Assembly (NCBI RefSeq): GCF_902712875.1
Contig: NZ_LR743509.1
Location: forward strand, 1,054,001 to 1,118,000
From: Hyphomicrobium sp. ghe19
GTDB lineage: Bacteria; Pseudomonadota; Alphaproteobacteria; Rhizobiales; Hyphomicrobiaceae
Length of the DNA stretch: 64,000 bases
Reading direction: 5' to 3'
Shown here in pieces: positions 33,440 to 41,464 of the stretch. The number at the start of each line of letters is the position of its first letter. Within the stretch, counting starts at the first letter, position 1. Under the pieces are notes generated by a model that did not search any database, was not told where the DNA came from, and was given only the letters and a program-made list of their open reading frames with translations. Made by a program: the position numbers and the translations under genes.

Positions 33440-34450
33440 ATGAGTGGGCTGCGGTCGTTGCCGATAAACGAGATGTTAAAGCGTCAAACGATCGGGTTGA
33501 CCGATATTTTGCATTTGCGGCGCGTCTTTTATGATGATGGCATCATCTCGGCGGATGAAGCGGAAATTATCTTTGCGCTGAACAACGCTTGCCATGCGTA
33601 TCACCCCGAATGGCCCGAATTCTTCATCGAGGCCATCACCGATTATATCGTCTATCAGGAAGCGCCGCGCGGCTATATCACGGCCGACAACGGTCGTTGG
33701 CTGATCGATCGCGTTTCCAGAGACGGGAAGATCGATACGAAGACGGAACTCGAACTTATCGTCAATGTCCTCGACAAGGCGCGCTGGGCGCCGGTCAGTC
33801 TCGTCAAGTTCGCGTTGGAGCAGGTGAAGCATGCTGTCGTCGACGGGGCGGGTCCGCTGCGCGATGGCAAAGCTATCGAGGCCCGCACCATCAGCGAAGG
33901 CGAGGTCGATCTTCTCCGCCGCATCCTTTACGCCTTCGCGGGTGATGGGAACGTCGCGGTGACGCGCGCCGAGGCCGACGTTCTATTCGATATCGACGAA
34001 GCGATTTCGGCGTCCGCGCCCAATCCCGCATGGACCGATCTCTTCGTGAAGGCCATCGCGAACGTCATGATGGCGGCATCCGGCTATGCCGTTCCCTCGC
34101 GCGAGGAGGCGCTTCGGCAGGAAGCGACCCTCGAGGAGCCGGAAGAGCAGACGTCCGTTCTCGCCGCACTCCTTTCGATGGTGCAGTCGAACTTGGCTTC
34201 GGTGCAGGACGCCTATCACGATCAGACGGTAGAGGAGCGGGCGCTGGCCCGGCTCGAGCATCAGCGCATCGAGATCATCACGCATGAGGAAATCACCGAA
34301 GCGGAGGCGACTTGGCTCGTCAGCCGTCTCGGCCGCGACGGCCGCTTGAGCCCGAGCGAGAAGGCGCTGGTCTCTTATTTGAATCACGAAAGCCCGCGGA
34401 TTCACCCTGTTCTCACCGAGGCCGTCTGCCGACTCGGCGACGCGGCCTGA
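33440..34450 (+). CDS. Hypothetical protein with four TerB/EF-hand-like repeats
   Basis: The family is not recognised. The 336-residue protein has four helix-loop-helix units with an acidic-Gly turn followed by a hydrophobic residue and Ser/Thr/Asp: DDGIISADEAE (near 32), RDGKIDTKTE (near 94), GDGNVAVTRAE (near 168) and GRDGRLSPSE near the C-terminus. Such turns are seen in TerB-like and degenerate EF-hand proteins. The units are separated by helices such as WPEFFIEAITDYIV and WTDLFVKAIANVMM, themselves related. There is no signal peptide. ATG 33440 follows a G-rich site and is preferred over 33416. It is monocistronic between hairpin-rich gaps. Confidence 0.65.
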   Translation: MSGLRSLPINEMLKRQTIGLTDILHLRRVFYDDGIISADEAEIIFALNNACHAYHPEWPEFFIEAITDYIVYQEAPRGYITADNGRWLIDRVSRDGKIDTKTELELIVNVLDKARWAPVSLVKFALEQVKHAVVDGAGPLRDGKAIEARTISEGEVDLLRRILYAFAGDGNVAVTRAEADVLFDIDEAISASAPNPAWTDLFVKAIANVMMAASGYAVPSREEALRQEATLEEPEEQTSVLAALLSMVQSNLASVQDAYHDQTVEERALARLEHQRIEIITHEEITEAEATWLVSRLGRDGRLSPSEKALVSYLNHESPRIHPVLTEAVCRLGDAA

Positions 34451-34665
34451 GGCGTTAACCCGCCTCTCTTCAGCGACGGCCCCACCGCCCAGGTGAACGG
34501 CCGCCGCCCACGATCTTTAGGCGTGCGGCAGCGGATCGCACAGCTAGTGGCATCGGCCTACTCGTGGCGTGTTTACGACGCCTTCCACACCCTCTAGAAG
34601 GGCGTGTTGCCTTGCGACAAGCTGAGGCACTTGAAAGTGCTTACGGGAAGGACCGGGACCCGCCG

Positions 34666-36684
34666 ATGTTCAAGAAAATTCTGATTGCCAATCGCGGTGA
34701 AATCGCCTGCCGCGTTATCAAGTCGGCGCGCAAAATGGGCATCAAGACGGTCGCGGTCTATTCGGATGCCGATCGAGACGCCCTTCACGTCGAAATGGCG
34801 GACGAGGCCGTCCATATCGGTCCCGCGCCCGCCAATCAGTCCTACTTGCTGATGGATAAGATCATCGCGGCCTGCAAAGCGACGGGCGCCGAGGCGGTTC
34901 ATCCGGGCTACGGATTTCTCTCGGAGCGCGAGGCGTTTCCGGTCGAGCTTCAAAAAAACGGCATCGTCTTCATCGGGCCCAATCCCAGAGCCATCGCTGC
35001 GATGGGCGACAAGATCGAGAGCAAGAAGGCGGCCGCCGCCGCCAAGGTCTCGACCGTCCCCGGCTACATGGGCGAAATCAAGGATGCCAAGCACGCGGTC
35101 GAGATCGCGAACCAGATCGGCTATCCGGTCATGATCAAGGCCTCCGCGGGTGGCGGTGGCAAGGGTATGCGCATCGCCTACGACGCAAAAGAAGCGGCGG
35201 AAGGTTTCGAGCTTGCCCGTTCCGAGGCCAAGTCGTCGTTCGGAGACGACCGTTGCTTCGTCGAGAAGTTCATCGAGAACCCTCGTCACATCGAAATTCA
35301 GGTGCTGGGCGATAAGCACGGCAATGTCGTTTATCTCGGCGAGCGCGAATGCTCCATTCAGCGCCGTAACCAGAAGGTCCTCGAGGAAGCGCCGTCGCCG
35401 TTGCTTGACGAGAAGACCCGGAAGGCGATGGGCGAGCAGGCCGTCGCCCTCTCGAAGGCCGTCGGTTACGACAGCGCCGGCACCGTCGAATTCGTCGCCG
35501 GCCAGGACCGCTCGTTCTATTTTCTTGAAATGAACACGCGTCTCCAGGTCGAACATCCGGTGACGGAGCTCGTGACCGGCGTCGACCTCGTCGAGCAGAT
35601 GATCCGGGTGGCGGCAGGCGAGACGCTTCCGTTCAAGCAGGCGGACATCAAGCTCAAGGGCTGGGCCGTCGAAAGCCGGGTCTACGCTGAAGATCCATTC
35701 CGGAATTTCCTGCCTTCGATCGGCCGTTTGGTTAAGTACCGTCCTCCGGCTGAAGGCAGCAAGGACGGCGTCACGGTTCGGAACGACACCGGCGTCTTCG
35801 AGGGCGGCGAGATCTCGATGTACTATGACCCGATGATCGCGAAACTTGTCACGCATGCGCCGACCCGCGAAGAGGCGATCGACGCGCAAGCGGCCGCTCT
35901 CGATGCGTTCTATATTGACGGCATTCAGCATAACGTGCCGTTCGTCTCGGCGATGATGCAGCATCCGCGCTGGCGCTCCGGCAAGATTTCAACGGGCTTC
36001 ATCAAGGAAGAATACCCGGAAGGGTTTGTGCCTCGTGCGCCCGAAGGCAATGATCTGGTCACGCTCGCCGCGGTCGCGGGGACGATCGATCATCTCGGCA
36101 ATACGCGCCGCCGCGATATCACGGATCAGATGTCGGGACACTCGGTCAACTTTGCCAAGCGCCGTATCGTCAGGATCGGATCGGCGGAGGTCGAGCTCGA
36201 AGTTCTGGGCGCGATTCCTGGTCCTTACTACGTGTCGATCCTCGACGGCGACGGCCAACCGACGAAGACGATGGAGATCACGTCGGAGTGGTGGCCGGGC
36301 GAACCCGTCTGGTTTGGTACGGTCGACGGGGCGGATGTCGCCGTTCAGGTACGTCCAATTTCCAACGGCCTGACGCTTTCCTATCGTGGCATTCAGGCGC
36401 CGACGTACGTTTACACGCAGCGCGAGGCCGAGCTTGCCGCGCTGATGCCGGTCAAGGTTGCGGCCGACATGTCGAAGTTCCTGCTGTGTCCGATGCCGGG
36501 TTTGGTGAAGGCCGTGAATGTTTCCGAGGGCCAAGAGGTCAAGGCAGGAGACAATCTGGCGATCGTAGAGGCCATGAAGATGGAGAACATCTTGAAGGCC
36601 GAGCGCGACGGCAAAGTGAAAAAGGTTGCGGCGAAGCCCGGCGACAGCCTCGCCGTCGACGCGGTCATCCTCGAGTTCGCCTGA
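34666..36684 (+). CDS. pccA: Propionyl-/acetyl-CoA carboxylase alpha subunit (biotin carboxylase with biotin carrier domain)
   Basis: A 672-residue biotin-dependent carboxylase subunit. The N-terminal biotin carboxylase domain starts MFKKILIANRGEIACRVI and has the ATP-grasp loop KASAGGGGKGMRIAY and the catalytic FLEMNTRLQVEHPVTE. A middle BT-like domain follows, and the C-terminal biotin carrier has the acceptor lysine in VEAMKMEN. The length fits propionyl-CoA carboxylase alpha better than methylcrotonyl or pyruvate carboxylases. The carboxyltransferase (beta) gene is not in the window. ATG 34666 gives the canonical N-terminus; the frame is open upstream. Confidence 0.9.
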   Translation: MFKKILIANRGEIACRVIKSARKMGIKTVAVYSDADRDALHVEMADEAVHIGPAPANQSYLLMDKIIAACKATGAEAVHPGYGFLSEREAFPVELQKNGIVFIGPNPRAIAAMGDKIESKKAAAAAKVSTVPGYMGEIKDAKHAVEIANQIGYPVMIKASAGGGGKGMRIAYDAKEAAEGFELARSEAKSSFGDDRCFVEKFIENPRHIEIQVLGDKHGNVVYLGERECSIQRRNQKVLEEAPSPLLDEKTRKAMGEQAVALSKAVGYDSAGTVEFVAGQDRSFYFLEMNTRLQVEHPVTELVTGVDLVEQMIRVAAGETLPFKQADIKLKGWAVESRVYAEDPFRNFLPSIGRLVKYRPPAEGSKDGVTVRNDTGVFEGGEISMYYDPMIAKLVTHAPTREEAIDAQAAALDAFYIDGIQHNVPFVSAMMQHPRWRSGKISTGFIKEEYPEGFVPRAPEGNDLVTLAAVAGTIDHLGNTRRRDITDQMSGHSVNFAKRRIVRIGSAEVELEVLGAIPGPYYVSILDGDGQPTKTMEITSEWWPGEPVWFGTVDGADVAVQVRPISNGLTLSYRGIQAPTYVYTQREAELAALMPVKVAADMSKFLLCPMPGLVKAVNVSEGQEVKAGDNLAIVEAMKMENILKAERDGKVKKVAAKPGDSLAVDAVILEFA

Positions 36685-36696
36685 GTTTTTCAATAT

Positions 36697-36732
36697 GGGG
36701 CCGGCGGGCCCGCGTCTGCGGGGCCTGCCGCC
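36697..36732 (+). terminator. GC-rich hairpin after pccA
   Basis: A long imperfect stem (GGCGGGCCCGC with GCGGGGCCTGCC) starts 12 bases after the pccA stop. No T-run follows it, so termination is only possible. Confidence 0.4.
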
Positions 36733-36798
36733 TGAGAAGAGATCACACTGTGCCTAGCGGCATTTCGCGTTGGCGATGCCGGCCGCCAGGAAGAGACT

Positions 36799-36826
36799 CC
36801 CCTGTTGGGAGCCGGCCGCTAGGCAA
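36799..36826. repeat. REP-like intergenic element, copy 2
   Basis: ACTCCCCTGTTGGGAG followed by CCGGCCGCTAGG matches the element at 33122-33149. It lies just beyond the 3' end of the minus-strand LysR gene. Confidence 0.4.
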
Positions 36827-36841
36827 AAAGAGAGATAACGA

Positions 36842-37690
36842 TCAGCCGAGCTTCGCGGCCGCTCGCCTCAATCCCCGCAGAATAGGCTCGTAAGCCTCTT
36901 CGTTCCGCGTTTCGGGATAGACCATATAGACCGGGTAAACGAATTTTCTCGAGCGTTTGGGTTCTCTCACCCGGCCGCGCGCGATCAGTTTGCGCACCAT
37001 GCGCGCCGGAAAATACCCCGAGCACTCGTTCGCCAGAAGATAATCTAGGCCCATCGGTCCGAGATCGAGGCTGATCGCGGGGTTGGCGTGCTCCGGAAAT
37101 GCGGCCGCGTGATCCTGCAAGAAATCGGCGCCCCAATCGACGAGCAGATAGTCGTTAACTCCCCGCCGCGCTGACGGTTTCGCTGAGGAAACCAAAACAA
37201 ACTCTTCGTCAAACAGGTGTTCGATGGTCAGGCCCGGGGGAGGCGACGGCCGATACATGATCGCGAGATCGAGCGTCCCTTCTATCAAGCGTTGGCTCAA
37301 TATCGGCGACGAGCCGGCAGTCGCGGAAACGGCGATGCCGGGGATCTGAACCCTCAGTCCCGTGACCCATTTCAACAGGAATCCACCCCAAAGGCTCATC
37401 GGTGCGCCAACTGAGACGTGCTCGGGATGCTGATCGGCGAGCGAGACCTGCAGTTGAGCCTGCTGCCAAACGCGGACCATCGCGAGCGCATGCTTCTGGA
37501 AGAGTTCGCCGGCGCCGGTGAGTTCCGCGCCGGACTTGGAACGTGTGAAAAGTGGCCGTCCCAACAGGTCTTCGAGGCCTTTGATGCGTGCGGAGACGGT
37601 TGATTGGGTAATGTTCAGTTTGCGTGCGGTGTCGACGAAGCTTCCAGTCTCAGCGACGACGAGAAAAGTGCGAGCGAGATTGACGTCCAT
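36842..37690 (-). CDS. LysR family transcriptional regulator
   Basis: A 282-residue LysR-type regulator. The N-terminal winged helix reads ARTFLVVAETGSFVDTARKL, then NITQSTVSARIKGLEDLLG. The remainder is a substrate-binding domain with an unusually truncated-looking C-terminal end. The effector is unknown. It is transcribed away from the histone-like/secreted protein pair, and a LysR-box dyad lies 38 bases upstream of its start, so that pair or the regulator itself is the likely target. Confidence 0.88.
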   Translation of the reverse strand: MDVNLARTFLVVAETGSFVDTARKLNITQSTVSARIKGLEDLLGRPLFTRSKSGAELTGAGELFQKHALAMVRVWQQAQLQVSLADQHPEHVSVGAPMSLWGGFLLKWVTGLRVQIPGIAVSATAGSSPILSQRLIEGTLDLAIMYRPSPPPGLTIEHLFDEEFVLVSSAKPSARRGVNDYLLVDWGADFLQDHAAAFPEHANPAISLDLGPMGLDYLLANECSGYFPARMVRKLIARGRVREPKRSRKFVYPVYMVYPETRNEEAYEPILRGLRRAAAKLG

Positions 37691-37727
37691 CGCGTGTGAT
37701 CCTCATCGAGGCGTGGAAAACTCATCT

Positions 37728-37742
37728 ATCGAAATTTCCGAT
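37728..37742. promoter_or_regulatory. Candidate LysR box (T-N11-A dyad)
   Basis: ATCGAAATTTCCGAT is an imperfect palindrome (ATCG-N7-CGAT) containing T-N11-A, the LysR-type binding pattern. It lies in the 174-base divergent gap, next to the regulator gene. Confidence 0.5.
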
Positions 37743-37797
37743 ATCACCAAACGTCAAATTTCGTTTGTGCATTGTCTTGAATCTTATCAATGTCAAG

Positions 37798-37836
37798 TCG
37801 ACCTGACTCGAGTCGGGTCGACAGACGTGCGTCTGT
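37798..37836. promoter_or_regulatory. Two adjacent palindromes upstream of the histone-like gene
   Basis: The first is a 24-base near-perfect palindrome at 37798-37821 centred on CTCGAG, with TCGACC and GGTCGA at its ends. The second, ACAGACG-TG-CGTCTGT, follows at 37821-37836. They end about 30 bases before the ATG at 37865 and may be operators or 5' UTR stem-loops. Confidence 0.5.
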
Positions 37837-37864
37837 CAACGATCAAACGGAAGGACGATTCAAA

Positions 37865-37933
37865 ATGGCTAAAGCTGCAAAGAAAGCCGCCAAGAAGGCC
37901 CCTGCCAAGAAGGCAGCTAAGAAGAAGAAGTAA
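37865..37933 (+). CDS. 22-residue Lys/Ala-rich histone H1-like peptide
   Basis: The peptide consists almost only of Lys and Ala with one Pro (it begins MAKAAKKAAKKAPAKKA), like the tails of bacterial histone H1-like proteins, and has no globular domain. Eleven of its 22 residues are lysine. The ATG is preceded by GGAAGGA with suitable spacing. Its TAA stop shares its last A with the ATG of the following secreted-protein gene, so translation is probably coupled. It could bind DNA or RNA, or serve as a translated leader for the downstream gene. Confidence 0.6.
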   Translation: MAKAAKKAAKKAPAKKAAKKKK

Positions 37934-38313
37934 TGAATTTCTGCCGCGATCGCAGGAGCGGCCGTTTTGACCTTCTGGCTCTTACGGCTAGCGCGATCGC
38001 AGTTCTTCTTATGACCTCGGCTGCTTCTGCAGCAGCCACGATTACCAACCGAGGTGATAACGAGGTCAAGCTCACCATCACCCAGGGCTCATCTCACCAA
38101 GATGAGATTCTGCCAGTAGGTAAGGTGATCGACGGGGTCTGTCAGAAGAGCTGCATCATCCGCCTTAACGATAGTGTGAATGCCGAGTACGAACTCGAAG
38201 GTTCGGAAAGCGTCTCGGTCGAAGAGGGATTTCTCTACTACGATTCTCCCGAAAAGGGGCTCGCGCCGCCCGCTGGCAGCGCCTCGAAAGCGGGAGAGAG
38301 GAAGATAAGGTAG
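37933..38313 (+). CDS. Small secreted protein of unknown function
   Basis: A 126-residue protein with a signal peptide: basic N-terminus, hydrophobic LLALTASAIAVLLMTSAASA, and probable cleavage after an Ala near residue 33. The mature part is acidic, beta-rich in appearance and has a close cysteine pair (GVCQKSCIIR) that could form a disulfide. Its start overlaps the stop of the histone-like peptide gene. The unit ends in a terminator. The family is not recognised. Confidence 0.65.
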   Translation: MNFCRDRRSGRFDLLALTASAIAVLLMTSAASAAATITNRGDNEVKLTITQGSSHQDEILPVGKVIDGVCQKSCIIRLNDSVNAEYELEGSESVSVEEGFLYYDSPEKGLAPPAGSASKAGERKIR

Positions 38314-38339
38314 AGAAAAGGTTGCGGCATCGCCTGTTT

Positions 38340-38380
38340 GGCGCTTGTGTCCCCATCGGATGCAGGCGCCTTTTTCTTTT
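38340..38380 (+). terminator. Intrinsic terminator of the histone-like/secreted protein unit
   Basis: GGCGC (38340-38344) pairs with GCGCC (38366-38370) around an imperfect inner stem (TCC with GGA), followed by TTTTTCTTTT. Confidence 0.75.
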
Positions 38381-38418
38381 GTGGAGCCGCGATCGAGGGC
38401 CGATCGCCCGCTTTCAGA

Positions 38419-39126
38419 CTAGATTTTCAGCGCTTTGCCCGGCTCAACGAGCTTCGTCGGTCCGAAAATCTGTTGAAAACTTCCGCGTAGTGCGACGTCG
38501 ACATCATAAAGCGTCACGGGTAAGCCGAGGTCCGCCAAGCTTGTCACGCCATGATCGCGGATGCCGCACGGGACGATCCCGCTAAACTGGGAGAGATCCG
38601 GGTCGACGTTGAGGGCAATGCCGTGGCTCGATACCCAGCGACTGACGCGCAGGCCGATCGCGGCGATCTTGTCCTCGATCATTTCGCCCTTTGACGGCCG
38701 TCTCACCCAGATGCCGACGCGGTCACGCCGGGTTTCACCCGTCACGTTGAACTCGGCGAGCGTGTTGATCAGCCATGTTTCCAGATGGGTGATAAACTCG
38801 CGGATGTCGCGGCCGCGCGTTTCGAGGTCAAGCATGACATAGGCCACGCGCTGACCCGGGCCGTGATAGGTGAACTGACCGCCGCGGTTCGTTTGATAAA
38901 CAGGGAGCGAGCCGGAATTCAGAAGGTCTTTTTCCTTCGCACCCGTGCCGGCCGTGTAGAGCGGCGGATGTTCCAAGAGCCAGACCAGTTCCTTCGCTCG
39001 GCCCTCCCGGATCGCTGCCGTCCGTCGCGCCATGATGTCGAGGGCACGATCATATTCGACGTAGCCATTGCTAACGGTCCAATCGACGGCGGCAGACGAG
39101 TTTGCAATCGATATTTTGGATGGCAT
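38419..39126 (-). CDS. lipB: Lipoyl(octanoyl) transferase
   Basis: A 235-residue enzyme that transfers octanoyl groups from acyl carrier protein to lipoyl domains. It shows [17 protein letters not shown], the substrate-tunnel motif [13 protein letters not shown], the catalytic lysine in [16 protein letters not shown] and the catalytic cysteine in GIVPCGI. ATG 39126 is preferred to a TTG at 39135. It is monocistronic. Confidence 0.92.
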   Translation of the reverse strand: MPSKISIANSSAAVDWTVSNGYVEYDRALDIMARRTAAIREGRAKELVWLLEHPPLYTAGTGAKEKDLLNSGSLPVYQTNRGGQFTYHGPGQRVAYVMLDLETRGRDIREFITHLETWLINTLAEFNVTGETRRDRVGIWVRRPSKGEMIEDKIAAIGLRVSRWVSSHGIALNVDPDLSQFSGIVPCGIRDHGVTSLADLGLPVTLYDVDVALRGSFQQIFGPTKLVEPGKALKI

Positions 39127-39378
39127 CGGCGTCAATCTGGATGCTTCATTGACGACGGGGACCCGCGAAAATGGGCGAAACGACCGCTGTTTCGATGGCT
39201 CGACGCGGAGCCTATCGTGACCTGCTCATTATATAGAGTGAGTCCGATCCGATGAGTTCGACACGATCCTGTCAAACTGCCGCTTGCGTTTGTGGTAGGG
39301 CTCTGTTACGTCGGCGTCTTCGCGGGACGGGGCAGCGCCAAAGCCCTTCGCGAATTCCAGATCTTACGGGTCTGAACT

Positions 39379-39465
39379 GCGGTTGTGGCGGAATTGGTAG
39401 ACGCACTACCTTGAGGTGGTAGCGCTGGAAACGGCGTGAAGGTTCGAGTCCTTTCAACCGCACCA
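39379..39465 (+). tRNA. tRNA-Leu (anticodon GAG), CCA encoded
   Basis: An 87-base tRNA with acceptor stem GCGGTTG/CAACCGC, D-arm GAATTGGTAG, anticodon loop TTGAGGT (GAG at 39413-39415), a long variable arm as expected for leucine, T-loop TTCGAGT and a genomically encoded CCA end. Confidence 0.95.
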
Positions 39466-39506
39466 TTAATTTTCAAGTGCTTACGTACTTGAGCAAGGCT
39501 TCAATA

Positions 39507-39551
39507 CGGAGCCGTCCGCCAACTATTGGCGGGCGGGCTCCGTTTTTTTTT
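39507..39551 (+). terminator. Intrinsic terminator of tRNA-Leu
   Basis: CGGAGCCGTCCGCC pairs with the GC-rich segment ending GGGCTCCG around AACTATT, followed by nine T residues (39543-39551). Confidence 0.9.
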
Positions 39552-39616
39552 GTGCCGATGCTCCTCCGGTGGAGTGGTGAATCGCTTTCCGCCTCCAACG
39601 TTAACGCGCTGGGTCT

Positions 39617-41137
39617 TTAAGCGGTCGGCATGGCGACGTAGCGATTGCCCTGAGCCGTCTTCAACTGCATCAGAACAGCGCGCTTGCTCTGCTTCCTGGC
39701 GTCCTGTAGCGCCTTCGTCACATCATGCGGGCCCGATACGGCCTTACCTCCGACCGAGAGGATGATGTCGCCTTTCTGGATGCCCTTATCGGCAGCTTTG
39801 CCGTCGGGATCGATGGTCACCACGACGGCTCCGTCGGGGCCTGCGCCTTCCACCTGATTGGCTGGCGCGAGCGTCATGCCAAGCTTCGTATCGCTGCCCG
39901 CGGGCGGCGCTAGCTCCGCCGTCTTGCCGCTCGGATAGGCCGCGACAGTCAGGTCGATAGTTTTATCGTGCCCGTCGCGAATGAGGGCTATGCTGACAGT
40001 TTTTCCGGGCGGGATGGCGGCGATCGTGCGGGCTAGGTCGCGTCCATCCTTGATCGGCCTTCCATCTACGGAAACGATCACGTCCCGAGACTTGAGGCCG
40101 GCCGAAAGCGCCGGGCCACCGTCTTGCGGCTCGTCAACCAAGGCGCCTCTCGCCTCCTTCAGGCCGAGGCTGTCGGCGATATCGGCCGTCACCGGCTGGA
40201 TCGATACGCCAATCCAACCGCGTACGACCTGACCCGATGATTTGAGCTGTTCGGAAACGCGTTTTGCGGTTTCGGCGGGGATGTCGAAGGCGATGCCGAC
40301 TGAGCCTCCGGAGGGTGAAAATATGGCGGTGTTCACGCCGACGACTTCGCCCTTCTGGTTGAAGGTCGGGCCGCCCGAATTGCCGTTATTGATCGGGGCG
40401 TCGATCTGAATGAAATCATCGTAGGGACCGGCGCCGATGTCGCGTCCATTGGCGGACACGATGCCGGCGGTGACGGTGCCGCCGAGGCCAAACGGATTGC
40501 CCATCGCCACAACCCAGTCACCGATGCGCGGCGCCTGCGAGGCAAACCGCACGTACGGGAAGTCGGATGATCCCTCAACTTTCAGAAGGGCGATATCCGT
40601 TTTCGGGTCGGTGCCGGCAACCTTCGCCTGGTAGCGCTTTCCGTCCTCCATCGCGATCTCGACGGTCTTGGCGTGATCCACGACATGATTGTTTGTAATC
40701 ATATAGCCGTCTGCGGAAATGAAGAAGCCGGAGCCCTGCGCTTGCATCAGATGCTTGCGTGGCTCGGTATTGCCCTGTTCCGACTGCGGATCGGGTTGAC
40801 GGAAGTCGAAGGGCAGACCCTGAAGCGGATTGTCTCCGTCGTCCTGTCCCGCCGCATCTGCGACGTCATCGATCCGTTCCGATTTGACGAACACGGAAAC
40901 GACCGCGGGCTTCACGCGCTCGACGAGGTTAGCGAAGCCCGGCTCGCCTTGGTCAGTGGACGTGGATGCGCTGAGGTTCGCGACCGGCGTCAGCATTGAA
41001 GAGCCTGGCAGGTTGCTATTATTGGCAAAGACCGCGGTCGTGCCGAGCGCGGCGATAATTGCGGCGCAGGCTGCCAGCGTTCGTTTGTGGGAAGCGATTA
41101 TGCCCTTCACTTTGGGGGTGCTTGCCGTGTCATTCAT
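39617..41137 (-). CDS. Do/DegP-family periplasmic serine endopeptidase
   Basis: A 506-residue HtrA-type protease/chaperone. An N-terminal membrane anchor or signal (LAACAAIIAALGTTAVFA) is followed by the trypsin-like domain with catalytic histidine in MITNNHVVDHA, aspartate in DPKTDIALLK and serine in NNGNSGGPT. Two PDZ domains follow (DSLGLKEARGALVDE region and PDGKAADKGIQKGDIILSVG). It degrades or refolds damaged envelope proteins. AGGAA precedes the ATG. Confidence 0.92.
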   Translation of the reverse strand: MNDTASTPKVKGIIASHKRTLAACAAIIAALGTTAVFANNSNLPGSSMLTPVANLSASTSTDQGEPGFANLVERVKPAVVSVFVKSERIDDVADAAGQDDGDNPLQGLPFDFRQPDPQSEQGNTEPRKHLMQAQGSGFFISADGYMITNNHVVDHAKTVEIAMEDGKRYQAKVAGTDPKTDIALLKVEGSSDFPYVRFASQAPRIGDWVVAMGNPFGLGGTVTAGIVSANGRDIGAGPYDDFIQIDAPINNGNSGGPTFNQKGEVVGVNTAIFSPSGGSVGIAFDIPAETAKRVSEQLKSSGQVVRGWIGVSIQPVTADIADSLGLKEARGALVDEPQDGGPALSAGLKSRDVIVSVDGRPIKDGRDLARTIAAIPPGKTVSIALIRDGHDKTIDLTVAAYPSGKTAELAPPAGSDTKLGMTLAPANQVEGAGPDGAVVVTIDPDGKAADKGIQKGDIILSVGGKAVSGPHDVTKALQDARKQSKRAVLMQLKTAQGNRYVAMPTA

Positions 41138-41464
41138 CTTGGTCGTTCCTAAATAAATGAGGCCTGATGCAATGAGGGACGTGCGCGTTCAGGCGCATCG
41201 GGGGGAACCCTGAATTTGCCTGCGCCAATCTTTCCGGAAGCCGTCCAACGCCTTAAAATTCAGAAAGCAATGGTGATGCGGCGGCGCGCTTCGCGAACAC
41301 CGGGACGGCCGGAACGTTCATGCAGATGCGATGGTTACTGACCTGCGATGGTTGCCGCCTGAACCGGGCAAGCCGACATCGTCCAATTTGATCTATTTCC
41401 TTGGCAATGAAGTTGGATCGTTCGGCGCAAGATCAGCACGCCCATCAACGCTGGAGAGAACGCC
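41138..41464. other. 327-base divergent promoter region between degP-like and DUF1269 genes
   Basis: It contains no coding frame of its own. A GGAAC (41311-41315) and GGTT (41333-41336) pair spaced by 17 bases resembles the GGAAC-N16/17-CGTT promoter of the alphaproteobacterial general stress sigma factor EcfG, directed toward the DUF1269 gene; one base of the -10 differs. Confidence 0.35.

Noticed and set aside
37518..37970. 150-codon plus-strand frame across the LysR start and the histone-like gene
   Set aside because: It is out of frame with the peptide that has the ribosome-binding site, and its Arg/Pro-rich end is a shifted reading of the Lys/Ala codons.
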